The notes beneath the pieces were generated by a model. It did no database searches. It had not been told where the DNA came from and was given only the letters and a program-made list of their open reading frames with translations. This document shows positions 47,061 to 57,509 of a stretch of DNA of 64,000 nucleotides, piece by piece. The stretch is taken from contig JASANH010000661.1 in assembly GCA_030248295.1 (NCBI GenBank), positions 186,001 through 250,000 of the forward strand, in the 5' to 3' direction. The DNA comes from Mesodorylaimus sp. YZB2_4 (taxonomy: Eukaryota; Nematoda; Enoplea; Dorylaimida; Dorylaimidae). The translations under genes and the position numbers were made by a program. Every line of letters begins with the position of its first letter. Position 1 is the stretch's first letter.

Positions 47061-49339
47061 TTATCCTATGAATGACATGCTATTCTTTCTCGGTAAGTTC
47101 GCCTGGCCGCTAAGGTTGACTAAGGATGGAACAGAGTTGAATCTGACAATAGGCTTCTCCTGTTCTTGATTAATGCCCTGTGAAAGAAAAAGTTGCAGTT
47201 GAAGCCAGAAAAATGGTACTAATATCGGACCGCAAACCTTTGTCAAACGCTGCACAGCCATGACCTTGGCCACGGTCAAACGCCATTGACGCTGTATGTC
47301 AGATTCGTCTATGATTTCTTCCTGTAGCAGTTCTTCAATCACGTCTTCCAATGTAACGACACCAAGGGTCATGAAATCCTGCGGATTGTGTCTGATCATA
47401 TCTCGAATCACGGAAAGCAAGTCACATGGGTCTTACTTTGTCAGTTAGTGCGGTTGTAGTTACAAAAGCCATGTGAGCTGTAACGAGTGAAGTGCAAATA
47501 TGATCCTGAAAAAAAACATCCAAGCTTACTCAGAGTGCCAGTCTGAAATTGATTGAGCAAATCGAGTAGAGGGGTGCTTTCGTCGATAAGATAGGGAGGA
47601 TAAAGGCGTGGTTCGGCCTCAGGGTCGGCGAATATACGACTCAGAGGAAGCCCTTGCGTTTTATCGACCGTGATCAACTAAAAACGTTGGTGGTTCGTGG
47701 ATTTTCCTGGAATACCCATGAATGCGCTTACTCGTTTGGTCAAAATGACGCCAATCACGTTTGTCCTGTCGCCTTCATATATTGGGATGCGAGAATGGCC
47801 AACATTGAAAACCTACAAAGAGCACGCTTGGTTTAGCTCGGTTTGGCCTAGACTAGAGTTAAACGCCATGCTGTTTCTTATTTGGGTGACCGTTAGAGCT
47901 TTTTCACTGTAGGTTAACCTTGGCTGAATGATAACCCTGGCGGGTGACCACCTTGCTTTGCGAGTCTGTAACTCACTTCATGAGCCAATGCTTCATCAAG
48001 AACTGCATTCGAGGGCAGCATGTACACATCTTCCAACTTGACCATTACTTCAGAAGCTCTCTTTTGGTTCATGGCCAAGGCTCCCTAAAAATGATTGTCT
48101 AAACACTTTCAGCAGTTTCTGCGCGATATATCCTTGCCTTTATCACCATGACTTCATCTGAGGTCAGTCTTTCTAGACCCATACTCGTGTCTTTTCTTCT
48201 GATACCACACTGAAATCAGAATAATTAGAGGGTCCATAAAACGTGAGCATACAGAATGTCGCCTTACCCCAGCTATTCCTTCTTCAGTCATCTGCACTAC
48301 GGGTCCATGCATATCGACCAATGCACTCAGTTCTTTCCGTTTATAAAACGTTCCTCCGTCATGACCCAATAGCCAATCCAAGAGCAAGGAAAAAGGGTAC
48401 GATATGATGAAGAACATGAAGGTCAATGCGTACATCAGCCTAAAAATGGTATGAGAGGATGAGCCACTCCCAATTTATGAAAGACGATAGCTTGCTTACC
48501 AGGACATATAATACCCGATTGGCAAGCCATATCTGCTGCAGATAGACTGGGGTAAGATCCTGAAAGCGTAACGAGTGGAATTTCTATAAGTTGTTTCATT
48601 ATATTCCCGAATTCGAACGCGGCCACCACAAAAGATCGCCATTAATGTACTTACTCCCCAAAGATCAAAAACGCTGTTGCTGAAACCACGACGGCCGTGA
48701 TCGGATTTGTCAATCGCTCGAAAAATATAGGCATGGCTGTGGCCGCCGTAGCATTGGCTACAATCAAGGTTACCAAGACCAGATGGTGGCTAAAATAGCA
48801 ACAAGTTCTGGAACATTTTAAGGCTAGAAAAATTTGGAACTTGTTACCGTTTAGCAAACGGAATCATCCTTTTGGCGTACTTTCTTGTTTTCTCCGTGCC
48901 AGCTTGTGACATGACCTTCAGACTTGTCATGTCACTGGAGCAAAGGGCCAGGACTAGACCCTGCATGATTCCTGGAAAGATGGCACGAATGACACGCATG
49001 TCTGGAAGCATACCGTTGGGCCAGCTTACCACACACGAGTACCAGGAAGATATAAGAGAATAGCAATATCCAAAACATGGGATTCTTCGAATTGAGATGT
49101 TCTTCGGGTGAATCATATTTTGTGTCGTTGCACATCACATGGTTAGAATCCTCGAAGTACAGACAAGATAAACTACCGTTTCCGTGAATGTGACCCTCCA
49201 TCGTCAGATTCCACCACTTGCCAAACTGAGAAGAATGCAGGTGAATGGAAATAGAAAGCGTGCCTTCTACGTACGACCTTTTACAGCCAACGTGATGGTA
49301 CTTTTTCTGTGCTAGATGAACGTGGAGTGTCACAAACAT
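47061..49339 (-). CDS. CNNM/cyclin-M-type metal transporter, CNNM-B
   Basis: Twelve exons: 49030-49339, 48848-48971, 48655-48789, 48500-48559, 48268-48439, 48138-48209, 47977-48084, 47732-47812, 47530-47677, 47437-47477, 47238-47378, 47061-47177 (502 aa). An extracellular N-terminal part with GHIHGNGSLSCLYFED precedes DUF21 (GIMQGLVLALCSSD, HHLVLVTLIVANATAATAMP). The CBS pair follows (GHSRIPIYEGDRTNVIGVIL, THMAFVTTT, LGVVTLEDVIEELLQEEIID). Exons 2-4 are 124, 135 and 60 bp, exactly as in the gene at 2055-4135. An additional intron splits the following exon, and the intron after 48138 seems to use a GC donor. The protein ends about 40 residues after the last CBS-containing exon and lacks a CNBH domain. 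The ATG is the first usable one after a candidate TATA box. The two exon boundaries around 47378 and 47238 are the least certain. Confidence 0.87.
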
Positions 49340-49457
49340 TAAACTGGCCGAAGTGGTATTATCTAAAACTGGTTGGCGAGATAGCCACCCGACGACGAGA
49401 TCACATGGACGAGTGAAAGTGTGGGACGAGCGTGGGAGACAGTATGTAGGCACCCAG

Positions 49458-49464
49458 GTTTATA
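49458..49464 (-). promoter_or_regulatory. Candidate TATA box of CNNM-B
   Basis: TATAAAC on the minus strand about 120 bases upstream of the chosen ATG (49339). The only earlier ATG downstream of it is followed directly by TGA, which supports the chosen start. Confidence 0.4.
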
Positions 49465-49624
49465 GTTTAGTTTGAATTTCACTAAAGAAGGGTTACGCGG
49501 TAAGCAAACGGCAACTCAGTACCAATTAAGTTTGTTCGTTTAAGTGCTTCTGAATTTAGTGTTTACTTTACCACTTTAGAGCAATTCTAAGCGATGGGTG
49601 CATACAGACGAATCAGGCTAGGCA

Positions 49625-49985
49625 TGGAATCCTTGAGTCTCTCCCTTGCGTCTCCGCAGGAGACTGAATGACCAGAGGATGGTTCAATAACCGCCCTCCC
49701 AGACCACGGACACTTCCCGATGATTTTTACTGCCCCCATATCAAGAAGGCACAGTAGACTCACAAGCCGGCCGGGGAGCAACCGCACGTGTCGGCGGTCG
49801 AAGGGGCTCTGACGCACCTGGGACCGAAAAGCTCACAGAGCAGTTCAGACCAGGAACCCAAGACCTCAAGAACTCTACTCGTGGCCGCAAATCAAACCGA
49901 ACACTCGACCTAGATCTCGCTTTTGGTCTCGTGCCGGCCCCGATTTAGGAGAGGCAGACTGGTTCGCTGACCAGTGAACTGATAG
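49625..49985. repeat. Dispersed repeat family R3, copy C
   Basis: The longest uninterrupted copy, about 360 bp. It shares GACCAGAG, GGACACTTCC, GTAGACTCACAA, CAACCGCACGTGTCGG, GGGGCTCTGACG and CACTCGACCTAGATCTCG-like text with 4281-4800. It defines the order of the parts that the nested element splits there. Confidence 0.65.
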
Positions 49986-51001
49986 GCAGTAGAAACCAGT
50001 CCATGCCTACATATGAGAAGGCCGGACAGAAAACAGCAGAGTATCGGGGGCTCAGGCCAATTTACGAGGAACTTTGAGCAAAGGATATCAATGCCCTCAA
50101 TCTCGGTACTACATATTATTCTAATGCAAGGGGGAACCTAACGTAAACTCTCGCATGGGCATCATACTGGCTCCGTTTTCTCGGTTTTTCTCATCGTCAA
50201 TCGCACAGATGCAGCCGACTAATGAGGTAATCGTTCCTGATTTAGACTTTCCCATACCTAATATAGATAGGTACCAGAGTACGTATATAGGCGCAGTATA
50301 TCCGCGTCCGTCTCCTTTTCCAGAGATAAGCTGATCTTATGAAGGATGGATGGACATCGGGACAGGCTTATAAAAATAGAAAGACCTGGCTAGCCGCCAG
50401 ATAGTACACCAAAACCAACAAACCAACAGCCAGTGCACTCGTATACTCGTACAGCCAGTGTACTCGAACACTTACACTGGCTGTTGGTTTGGGCTGTAAT
50501 CCTGGGCTTGGCGGTCGTCGCCGTCGAGAATTGGCGCAGACAAACTCAAGCTCCCTTATCTTTACACTTCATCGCTGCCCTAGTCTCTGCGGTCAGTAGT
50601 CGTAGAGAAATTACTGCACAAGCAGCATGGTCTTCAGACCGGCTGTGATAAGAAACTTGTCAAGACTAAGCATTGTCATTGTTTTAAACTCTCCGGCTAT
50701 CAGCATTGTAGTCGGTAGCTGCGAGTGGTGACCACACGATGCTGTCATTTTACTTTCTGTGCAGTGTTTGTATTCTCCTGCTTTGAGCAAAGCGTTACCT
50801 TTTTTAAGATGTCGGTAGATGATCACTTCGGCAGGACGTCACGATTCAATTTCAGATTCACTGACGCAGACAGGTTACTCACACTTATTCACAGACTCTC
50901 TGCACTCAGCGATAACTGCACTCTCACAGATCGCGACCTACCCGCAGTACGTCTCATCACATAAGCCCCATTTATAAATATCAACTGAAGCATGTGAGCC
51001 G
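49986..51001. other. No gene seen; contains a 16-bp inverted repeat
   Basis: 3' flank of the second P4H gene. The perfect inverted repeat AAACCAACAGCCAGTG (50420-50435 and 50475-50490) has a 39-base spacer that itself repeats CAGCCAGTG. No gene is recognised. Confidence 0.5.
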
Positions 51002-53904
51002 TCAAATATTCTGCAATTTGCACGGGAGCCTCAATTCTTGTCCTCGCTCATGCACCCACTTATTAGCGATCCATTTTGTACCAGCTAGTACTGGACAAGC
51101 TGCATGCCGCGTAAGAGGATTGCCAGTACCATTGCGATGGAGGTTGAACCAGAAGGCAGCATCGTTCTGTTATGGAGAAAGGACAAGTAGTCTAACATCT
51201 GCGCAAGCGTAGGCACCTACTTTGGTTGGGTGCAATGTTAGTTTCAGTTCAGTGAATACGGTTGTTCCTCCAACATGAGGCGTTGAAAGCTGCAGTAAAA
51301 ACAATAGGTCCTGCTGAGTCGTAAAAGGGATCGAATTGCCTTACATAAAGCAAAATGGTGGCAATGCGATTGCCACTCGAGGATACGCTATTGAAGTCTT
51401 GCTGCTGGGGCATCTGAAGTAGGTAGCAATTAAACTTTTCTGCTGTACCCAAGCTTATCAGTACTGCAATGGACCATTGCGCATGGCGCTCAAGTTAGAG
51501 TTTACCTTGTAATAGTCGAAATGGGGTTCGTAAAATCCTCCAATACCATAGCAGCTGAGCTGAAAACGAGCATTCTGTAGGTACGAGGCATAAAATAGCC
51601 GTAGGTATGCGCAAAAAAAGCGCTTACATGCAGCTCTTCAGCCGTGTCCATGCTCAATCCAGTAGCCTGTTCTAAGCGTATGCTCAGTGACCTCACCAAT
51701 TCATCTTCACTGTCATCGACCCAGGCACTGAAAGGCGTTTTGCAAGACTCGGTTAAGATGTAGACTTACAGTACCTTTTGCTAACTCGAAACCGTACCAT
51801 ATCTTGAGTCGTGAAAAACTGAAACGGACTTAAAACTAGTTGGACGACTTCGCGATGGTTCTCTCACATACCTTGCTTTCAGCCAAGGACTCCAGCATTT
51901 CAATCTCTGGATCAGTTACTATATTCCGAAATATGACAATTTGTGGGTCTTTTAGTCGAGCTACTTCCACTTTGAATGGTGCTATTAGCGAATATGGTGT
52001 GTCTCTTTTGTAATAGCAATACAACTGAGACCACTCGCTTTGGTCCTACAAAGGCATCTTATTGACGGACTTCTCGGCGTCCGCTTTCATCATGACTCCA
52101 AACTATACGATGTGGCCGACTGCAGTATTGTTGGCTTGAATATTTAATATTACAATGATGTTATGAAATAAACTTTCTTTAACTCAGGCGCTTTGACTTA
52201 GATTTAAGAGACCTTTTAGATTTTATGCAAAGTTCAGAGCAGCTTTACTTGACTTATAAACCTTCTCTCTTTAAAGTATTGTCACTCCAACTGGGTTGCG
52301 AGTGCCACCTGAGGCCATACCGAAGAAAGCGAGTAGGACATGCCAAATGGCGAAGACCCATCCATAAGAAACGCCCGTTCCTTTTTTGTACTTGCCGCTT
52401 ACTCACGTCAGCCTGTACACTTTCTTCTTCAGTCACAACCAAAGTCTTCGCCGCGGTTGAGACAGGTATCTCATAAACAATCTGGTACAGGCTATAATCT
52501 ATTGAGGTTTTCACAGGTTTTGCCGTCACTTCTACCTCTTCACTTCTGCAGAGGCCTCTTATTGCCTTTTTGAGGTGTACTTCCGACTTTTAAGGCTCCC
52601 TGTGATAGCTTCTGCTCTGCTGCTCTGCGTGGAAAATGCCAACGCAGCACAGCATGGCACCCGTAATGGCGAGGAGTCTAATGACCGCATCTGACCCCCC
52701 CTTACCCACCTGATTCTCTCCTCGGCACATGGCTTCATACTCGTCCCTGCCCCGAAAATTTGCGTCAGCAGGTCTAACATTCAGAATTTCTGGTAATTCT
52801 GTCCATTTGTCTGGTGTCACTGACGGATCCTTTCCTTCACTTCTTAGAGCTTCTTCATAAAAACTAAGAGCGTTGCGCGAGTCAGTGCAGTTGGGATAAA
52901 GTTTCATAAGTTGCCGAACGATGTACAGAGCGTGCTCAACGTTGCCCTGCGCGTGTAAGGCGCCAGAGAAAAAGCCCATTGTTTCTTTAACATTGGCCAT
53001 TGGTGGATCTTCCAATTTCAACTTCCGCCACGACTCTTGAAACCAGATTAATGCGTGGTAGTTATCTTTCAAATCAACAAAAGCGACGCGGCCGAGTTCG
53101 AAACATTCCGAGGCTGAAAGAGTCATGGAATTTGGGCCACTTGGCTAAGAATTCGTTTATGAACAACGAGATAGACATACACGAAAGGGTCTCAGTGTGC
53201 AAGTTTGGTATGAGCTCGCCATCCGACAACGTACTAGCTTCCAAATTGTAAGTGTCTTGCAGCCGAAAGAGAGCTTTAGCAGCTCCGCGCAAGTCTTCCT
53301 CTGTCGGAATCGTTGATCCAAGGATTTTGGCAGAATCTTTATGGAGTAGGTCTAGGAGGTCTAAAAAAGCATTTGATTCACAAAAAGTGGAGGCTATTCA
53401 GGCTAGTATACTCATATTACCCCTGTCTTTCCCACTCCTGATGTATTTTTCATGTGCACGCCATTGATCCACTCGCTTCAATGTCCGAAATAGGGTGATG
53501 GGGTGCAGCAACTCCTTACTGCCATGATCCAGCGCCAACTGCTGATTCTCTCGAGCTGTGGCACAATATCTAAAAGATCACACCCTCACTGTTTAAAAGA
53601 CTATATGTGCCAAAAAAGCTTTGAAAAGATGGGGTTAAAAGCACCATAGGCCAGCTACTTTGCTCTGCTACTAGTCACTTTTCACGGCGGCACCTTTTAA
53701 GGCGTTCCAAATTATCCTCCTTCTGTTTGATATATTTATCCAGAAATCTGATTAAACCTTTTTCGGCATCGATTAACTTGAACAAATCCGATGTTGCCGT
53801 GTAGAGGACCGTTTTAGATATCGATTCCAAAGAACAGATGTCCAAAAAAGCAGCCAAAGGAGCAATGCCACATGCGGAAATCGTTTGAATACATAAGTCA
53901 ACAT
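51002..53904 (-). CDS. Prolyl 4-hydroxylase alpha subunit, paralogue 2, with a frame break in exon 1
   Basis: Exons 53704-53904, 53421-53569, 53181-53360, 52710-53113, 51872-52045, 51775-51818, 51628-51727, 51506-51559, 51345-51413, 51221-51289 and 51002-51166. Exons 3 to 8 and 10 to 11 match paralogue 3 in length to the base. The mature part has ISKTVLYTATSDL, the substrate-binding domain (SSECFELGRVAF), PHFDYY, TRHAACPVLAGTKW and all iron and 2-oxoglutarate ligands. The only ATG with a signal peptide (FPHVALLLWLLFWTSVLW) is one base out of phase with ISKTVLYT. Exon 1 is 201 bp where 3n+2 is needed, against 212 in paralogue 3. Either this is a very young pseudogene, the assembly has an indel, or a different first exon is used. 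Everything downstream is intact. Confidence 0.82.
52046..52709. other. Large intron 4 of P4H paralogue 2
   Basis: 664 bp against 355 bp at the same place in paralogue 3. Open frames on both strands show no domain. Confidence 0.45.
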
Positions 53905-54468
53905 TCTGAAGGGGACAGGCGGTAAGATACTAGGAGGCCCAGTGAAAGAGAAAACTAATATTCCTGCTGGACAGTCACAACAGCAAGCGACACACACGAT
54001 AAAGACCACAACAGGTAATTCATTCCTTCAATTGAGATGGGGCCAAATGGGCATGAAGTAGGGCAGTTGGGCTGGACGAATAATTTTGTCGTGCGAGCGA
54101 AATATAGGGCAATGATTGGACGATGTCTTCGGTTTTTCGTGTATATTCTGATAGAGCGAATCGTCGCATGATGGCGAAATGTATCGAAACGTTTGTGCCT
54201 GTGAGGATGCGTCGATGCATTTCCTTTGATTTTGTAGGGCCAAAAAAAGTACCCCCTTTTTCCGTTCTTCTTCCTGGTTTCCTGGAATTCAGCTCGCCTC
54301 CCGCAAAAGACATCAATATCCGAAACTGAGCCAAGCGAACGAAACTGGGACGAACATCGAGGACACTGATACAGTCATTAGAGACCAGTTACAAATGATA
54401 GCACAGCAAGCACGGTAACAGTGACGAGATGCAACCAAGCCGGCATAGCATTCATACGATGAGCACGG
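53905..54468. other. No gene seen
   Basis: Upstream flank of P4H paralogue 2 and 3' flank of the PH-domain gene. No TATA-like element stands out. Confidence 0.45.
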
Positions 54469-56275
54469 CTACCCCTGAGTTTTCTCGCTCAGTGTCTTCC
54501 ATACTGGATTTGTCGACCGATCGAATTTGAACCGCACTTGGTTAGCTGCCTTTTTCCCAGCGAGCATGTTGACCGTTCCCCACCACTGTGGACGCGGAGG
54601 AGTGACCAGTTTGAGACACTCGTGGTTCGGATAGCCGCGTCGATAAGCCGGAAACTGCATGGTGCCTGTAGCACCTGAGAGCAGACAGCGAAGGTTGAGG
54701 GAGCCTGACGCAGGCAATTTCTCTGGAGCCGTAAATATCTCCTGCATTTTTGTGATCAAGGCTGATGGTCGTTTCTTGATCGAGACCAGTGCTGGTGATA
54801 GGAATTTATTGAAAGGCGCGGGAGGCTGCGGACGACGGAAAGGACTGGGGTCGCAGTCTTGACAGATCGTAGGGAAGGACGTAAAGGAAATTTTACTTTT
54901 GACCAATTGAACATCGCGTTTTGGATGCTTGAATTCGACAGTCTCGATTTCAGTAGTCTCGATGAACGACACTGGTTCGATAGCGGTAGGCGCCAGACTG
55001 GGGCACGTGTCAGGCGTCGACGAAAGGAGGCGCAAATCATTTTCTGACTCCTCTCGCGAATAGTCCAATTCTTCGGCCACCACTGTTTCGACCACTAGGT
55101 CTTCGGACAACGACTGGGCAGTGCTGCTGATTCCGAGAGTATCCAAGTCAGAGCCAATCGACCGGTTTCGATTAACGGGCAAACAAGATTCGATTTCGGC
55201 GCATAGCTTGCGTTCTCGGCTTTCGAGCATGGAGTCGCGTTGATGCAACCATTTTATGTAGTCGTCGGCGTTTCGACGGTTCTCGGCCAATTCTTTGGCG
55301 CTGACCTCTTTGACCGGAACAAACGTAGGGCACTTGACTTCCTCGTTCACATTCTTGTTCTCGCTGCGCAGGAATTTCTCGTCACTCTGTTGGATCTGTG
55401 ATGTCTTATGGACTTGCTGCACAGGACGAGGTTTCTGATTGTTAGCTGACTTGTCCTCGAAAACGGGAATGGCCTAAAATAAAACGGCGGCAGACAAAAA
55501 TGTTACGGATGCAAGGAGCAGTCCATAGCACGGTACTTATACCTTTCCAGTGGCCTTCGACAAATGGCCCGTCCAATACTGCCTCTCATCGCCAGTACCG
55601 AAACGCAACTTGTGCTTCTTCTAAAACCGGCCTTTCAGAGACATAACTTTGAAAATCAGTTTCTCACCTTGTGCAAGTCCGTGATGGTCATCACGCACCC
55701 CTCCATTAGCCCAATTTCTGTACTCGGTTGCCGAGCCACGTACGAGCGGACGCTGATTTTCACCGTGTTGCGCAGATTGATAACGGATGTCTCCGGATCG
55801 TAGCTTTTGCCTTTCTAAGCAGAAAAAACGAGTCTTTTCAGAGGAGGGAATCAGCCATTGAGAGAATTGGGCTTTATAGAAGAGGAACCCAGTTGCATGT
55901 CGAATTTTTAAAAGCAAATGCAAAAACGACCTCAGAAGTCAAGGGGCCCACTAGGCGACATCTATCGCCAAGATTCGCTAATCTGCACTTGAGGGCGTGC
56001 CACAAAAAATAATCTCAACTCTTACCGCATTTTTGTACAGGTACAATCGATCGTTAACGAGGACGCAGTATCGAGCGCACCATTCGCTCCGATTGAACAG
56101 CTTGGCTCGCCGTTTTACTTTCAATTCCACGTATCCATTCGCTTCCACATGTTCCAGCTCGGTACAGGATGGCGCGATCTTAAGATAGTTTATTATGCGC
56201 ACAAATATGATCCGCCCGAAGGTTGATGTAGCCACTTACTTCTTTATCGTACAAACCACTCCTGCAACAAGCCAT
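54469..56275 (-). CDS. PH-domain protein, otherwise unrecognised
   Basis: Five exons (56240-56275, 56026-56178, 55668-55814, 55543-55620, 54469-55473) join in phase to 472 aa. The start MACCRSGLYDKE has paired cysteines that could be palmitoylated. A pleckstrin-homology domain spans about residues 28-135. GYVELKVKRRAKLF opens the first strand, CARYCVLVNDRLYLYKN follows, and the C-terminal helix carries the invariant Trp in RQYWTGHLSKATGK. The large last exon is acidic and Ser/Pro-rich in the middle and basic at the end (QVRFKFDRSTNPVWKTLSEK). A phosphoinositide-linked membrane adaptor is a reasonable inference from the PH domain, but no family name can be given. Confidence 0.8.
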
Positions 56276-57509
56276 ACTGATTGTGAGAACGAGGGAGGCC
56301 GCACCGTCCGAGCCCAAGCATACACGCAAAAATGAAAGTATTTGCTAAACAGAGCGTGCGTAGCAAATGCCCATCAGTATATGTACAGTAAAAAGTGTAA
56401 AGTGGACCCCGTCCAATTCTAGGCCAGGATTTACAAGCCGCCTGCTGGTCGTGGGCCTAGGACGGGTAAATCATTTATTCTGATTTCACTAAAGAAAATA
56501 TTCTAGCCCAGATGACCACATGATTAGTTTCTCAGCTCTAAAATGTTGTACGAGTGTGTAAATTATGTTTTCAATGGCAGCAGTATAGCAGCTTCATACG
56601 CGTGTAAGTATTTTCTTTTGCTGATCTATGTAGGTATCTCGGTTTTGGCACCTTTTCCGATCCATGAACTCCCTAATGCATTTTGAGCTTATTTTCGCTT
56701 GAGAAACCAAGATGCCTGGTTTGAATGAGTCGAAAAATTAGGGCAAATGAGAATTGAAGCCACTCGTAACTCCTATGGAATGTGCATTAACTTACTGCAC
56801 TTTAAAAGTGATTAGCACCGACTGCATGCTTTGAGGCATGGACAGGGAGCGACATTGGCACATATGCGTTGACTGAAGTTTGAGGACGTCCGTCAGAACA
56901 ACACTAACTCCTGAAAAAAGCTTCTAGACGGGTTTTGAAAAGCTATAAACCCCGGGCTAACAACATAGACATGGTTGGGTAGGCAGCAAGAGAGGAGTCG
57001 CTTTTGCATGCATAAAGGCAACCTGGCGCCATATTTTCATATTATTATTGAACTTTTTATCTCGAATGTGAAATTTTGTGCATTGCTACTGTCTGAAAGA
57101 TCTATCAGGAAAATATGGTACGGTATGGCGGCCAATTGCACTGTCTTTCTTCTGTCAATGCCTCAGTAAAAAAAGGGATACAGCGCAAAAGCCTTTCTGC
57201 AGAGGTCCGCTTTGCTATAAAGGCATGAGGTCAGATGCGTTCGTGCTAGGCCTCTCATTTGAAGATGTCAGGCAATTCTGGAAGTCAGCGCTGTGTTTTA
57301 CGGCTGGTGTATTAGCTGAGCAATGAGGCCACCAACTCCCAGTAAACCATTTCTACAATTCATCTCTGATGATCTACGTAATCAGCAATTACATAAAGTA
57401 TTCCTATGACAGTCAAACTTTGTCAACACTAACTAGCAAAAATCAGAAAATCACATCGGTTTTTTCTTTGACCCGCTCAATCCCGTCAATAAATCAGCCC
57501 AACCAAAAT
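56276..57509. other. No gene seen
   Basis: Upstream flank of the PH-domain gene and 3' flank of P4H paralogue 3. Frames are short and without motifs. A TACAGTA word lies at about 56384. Confidence 0.45.
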
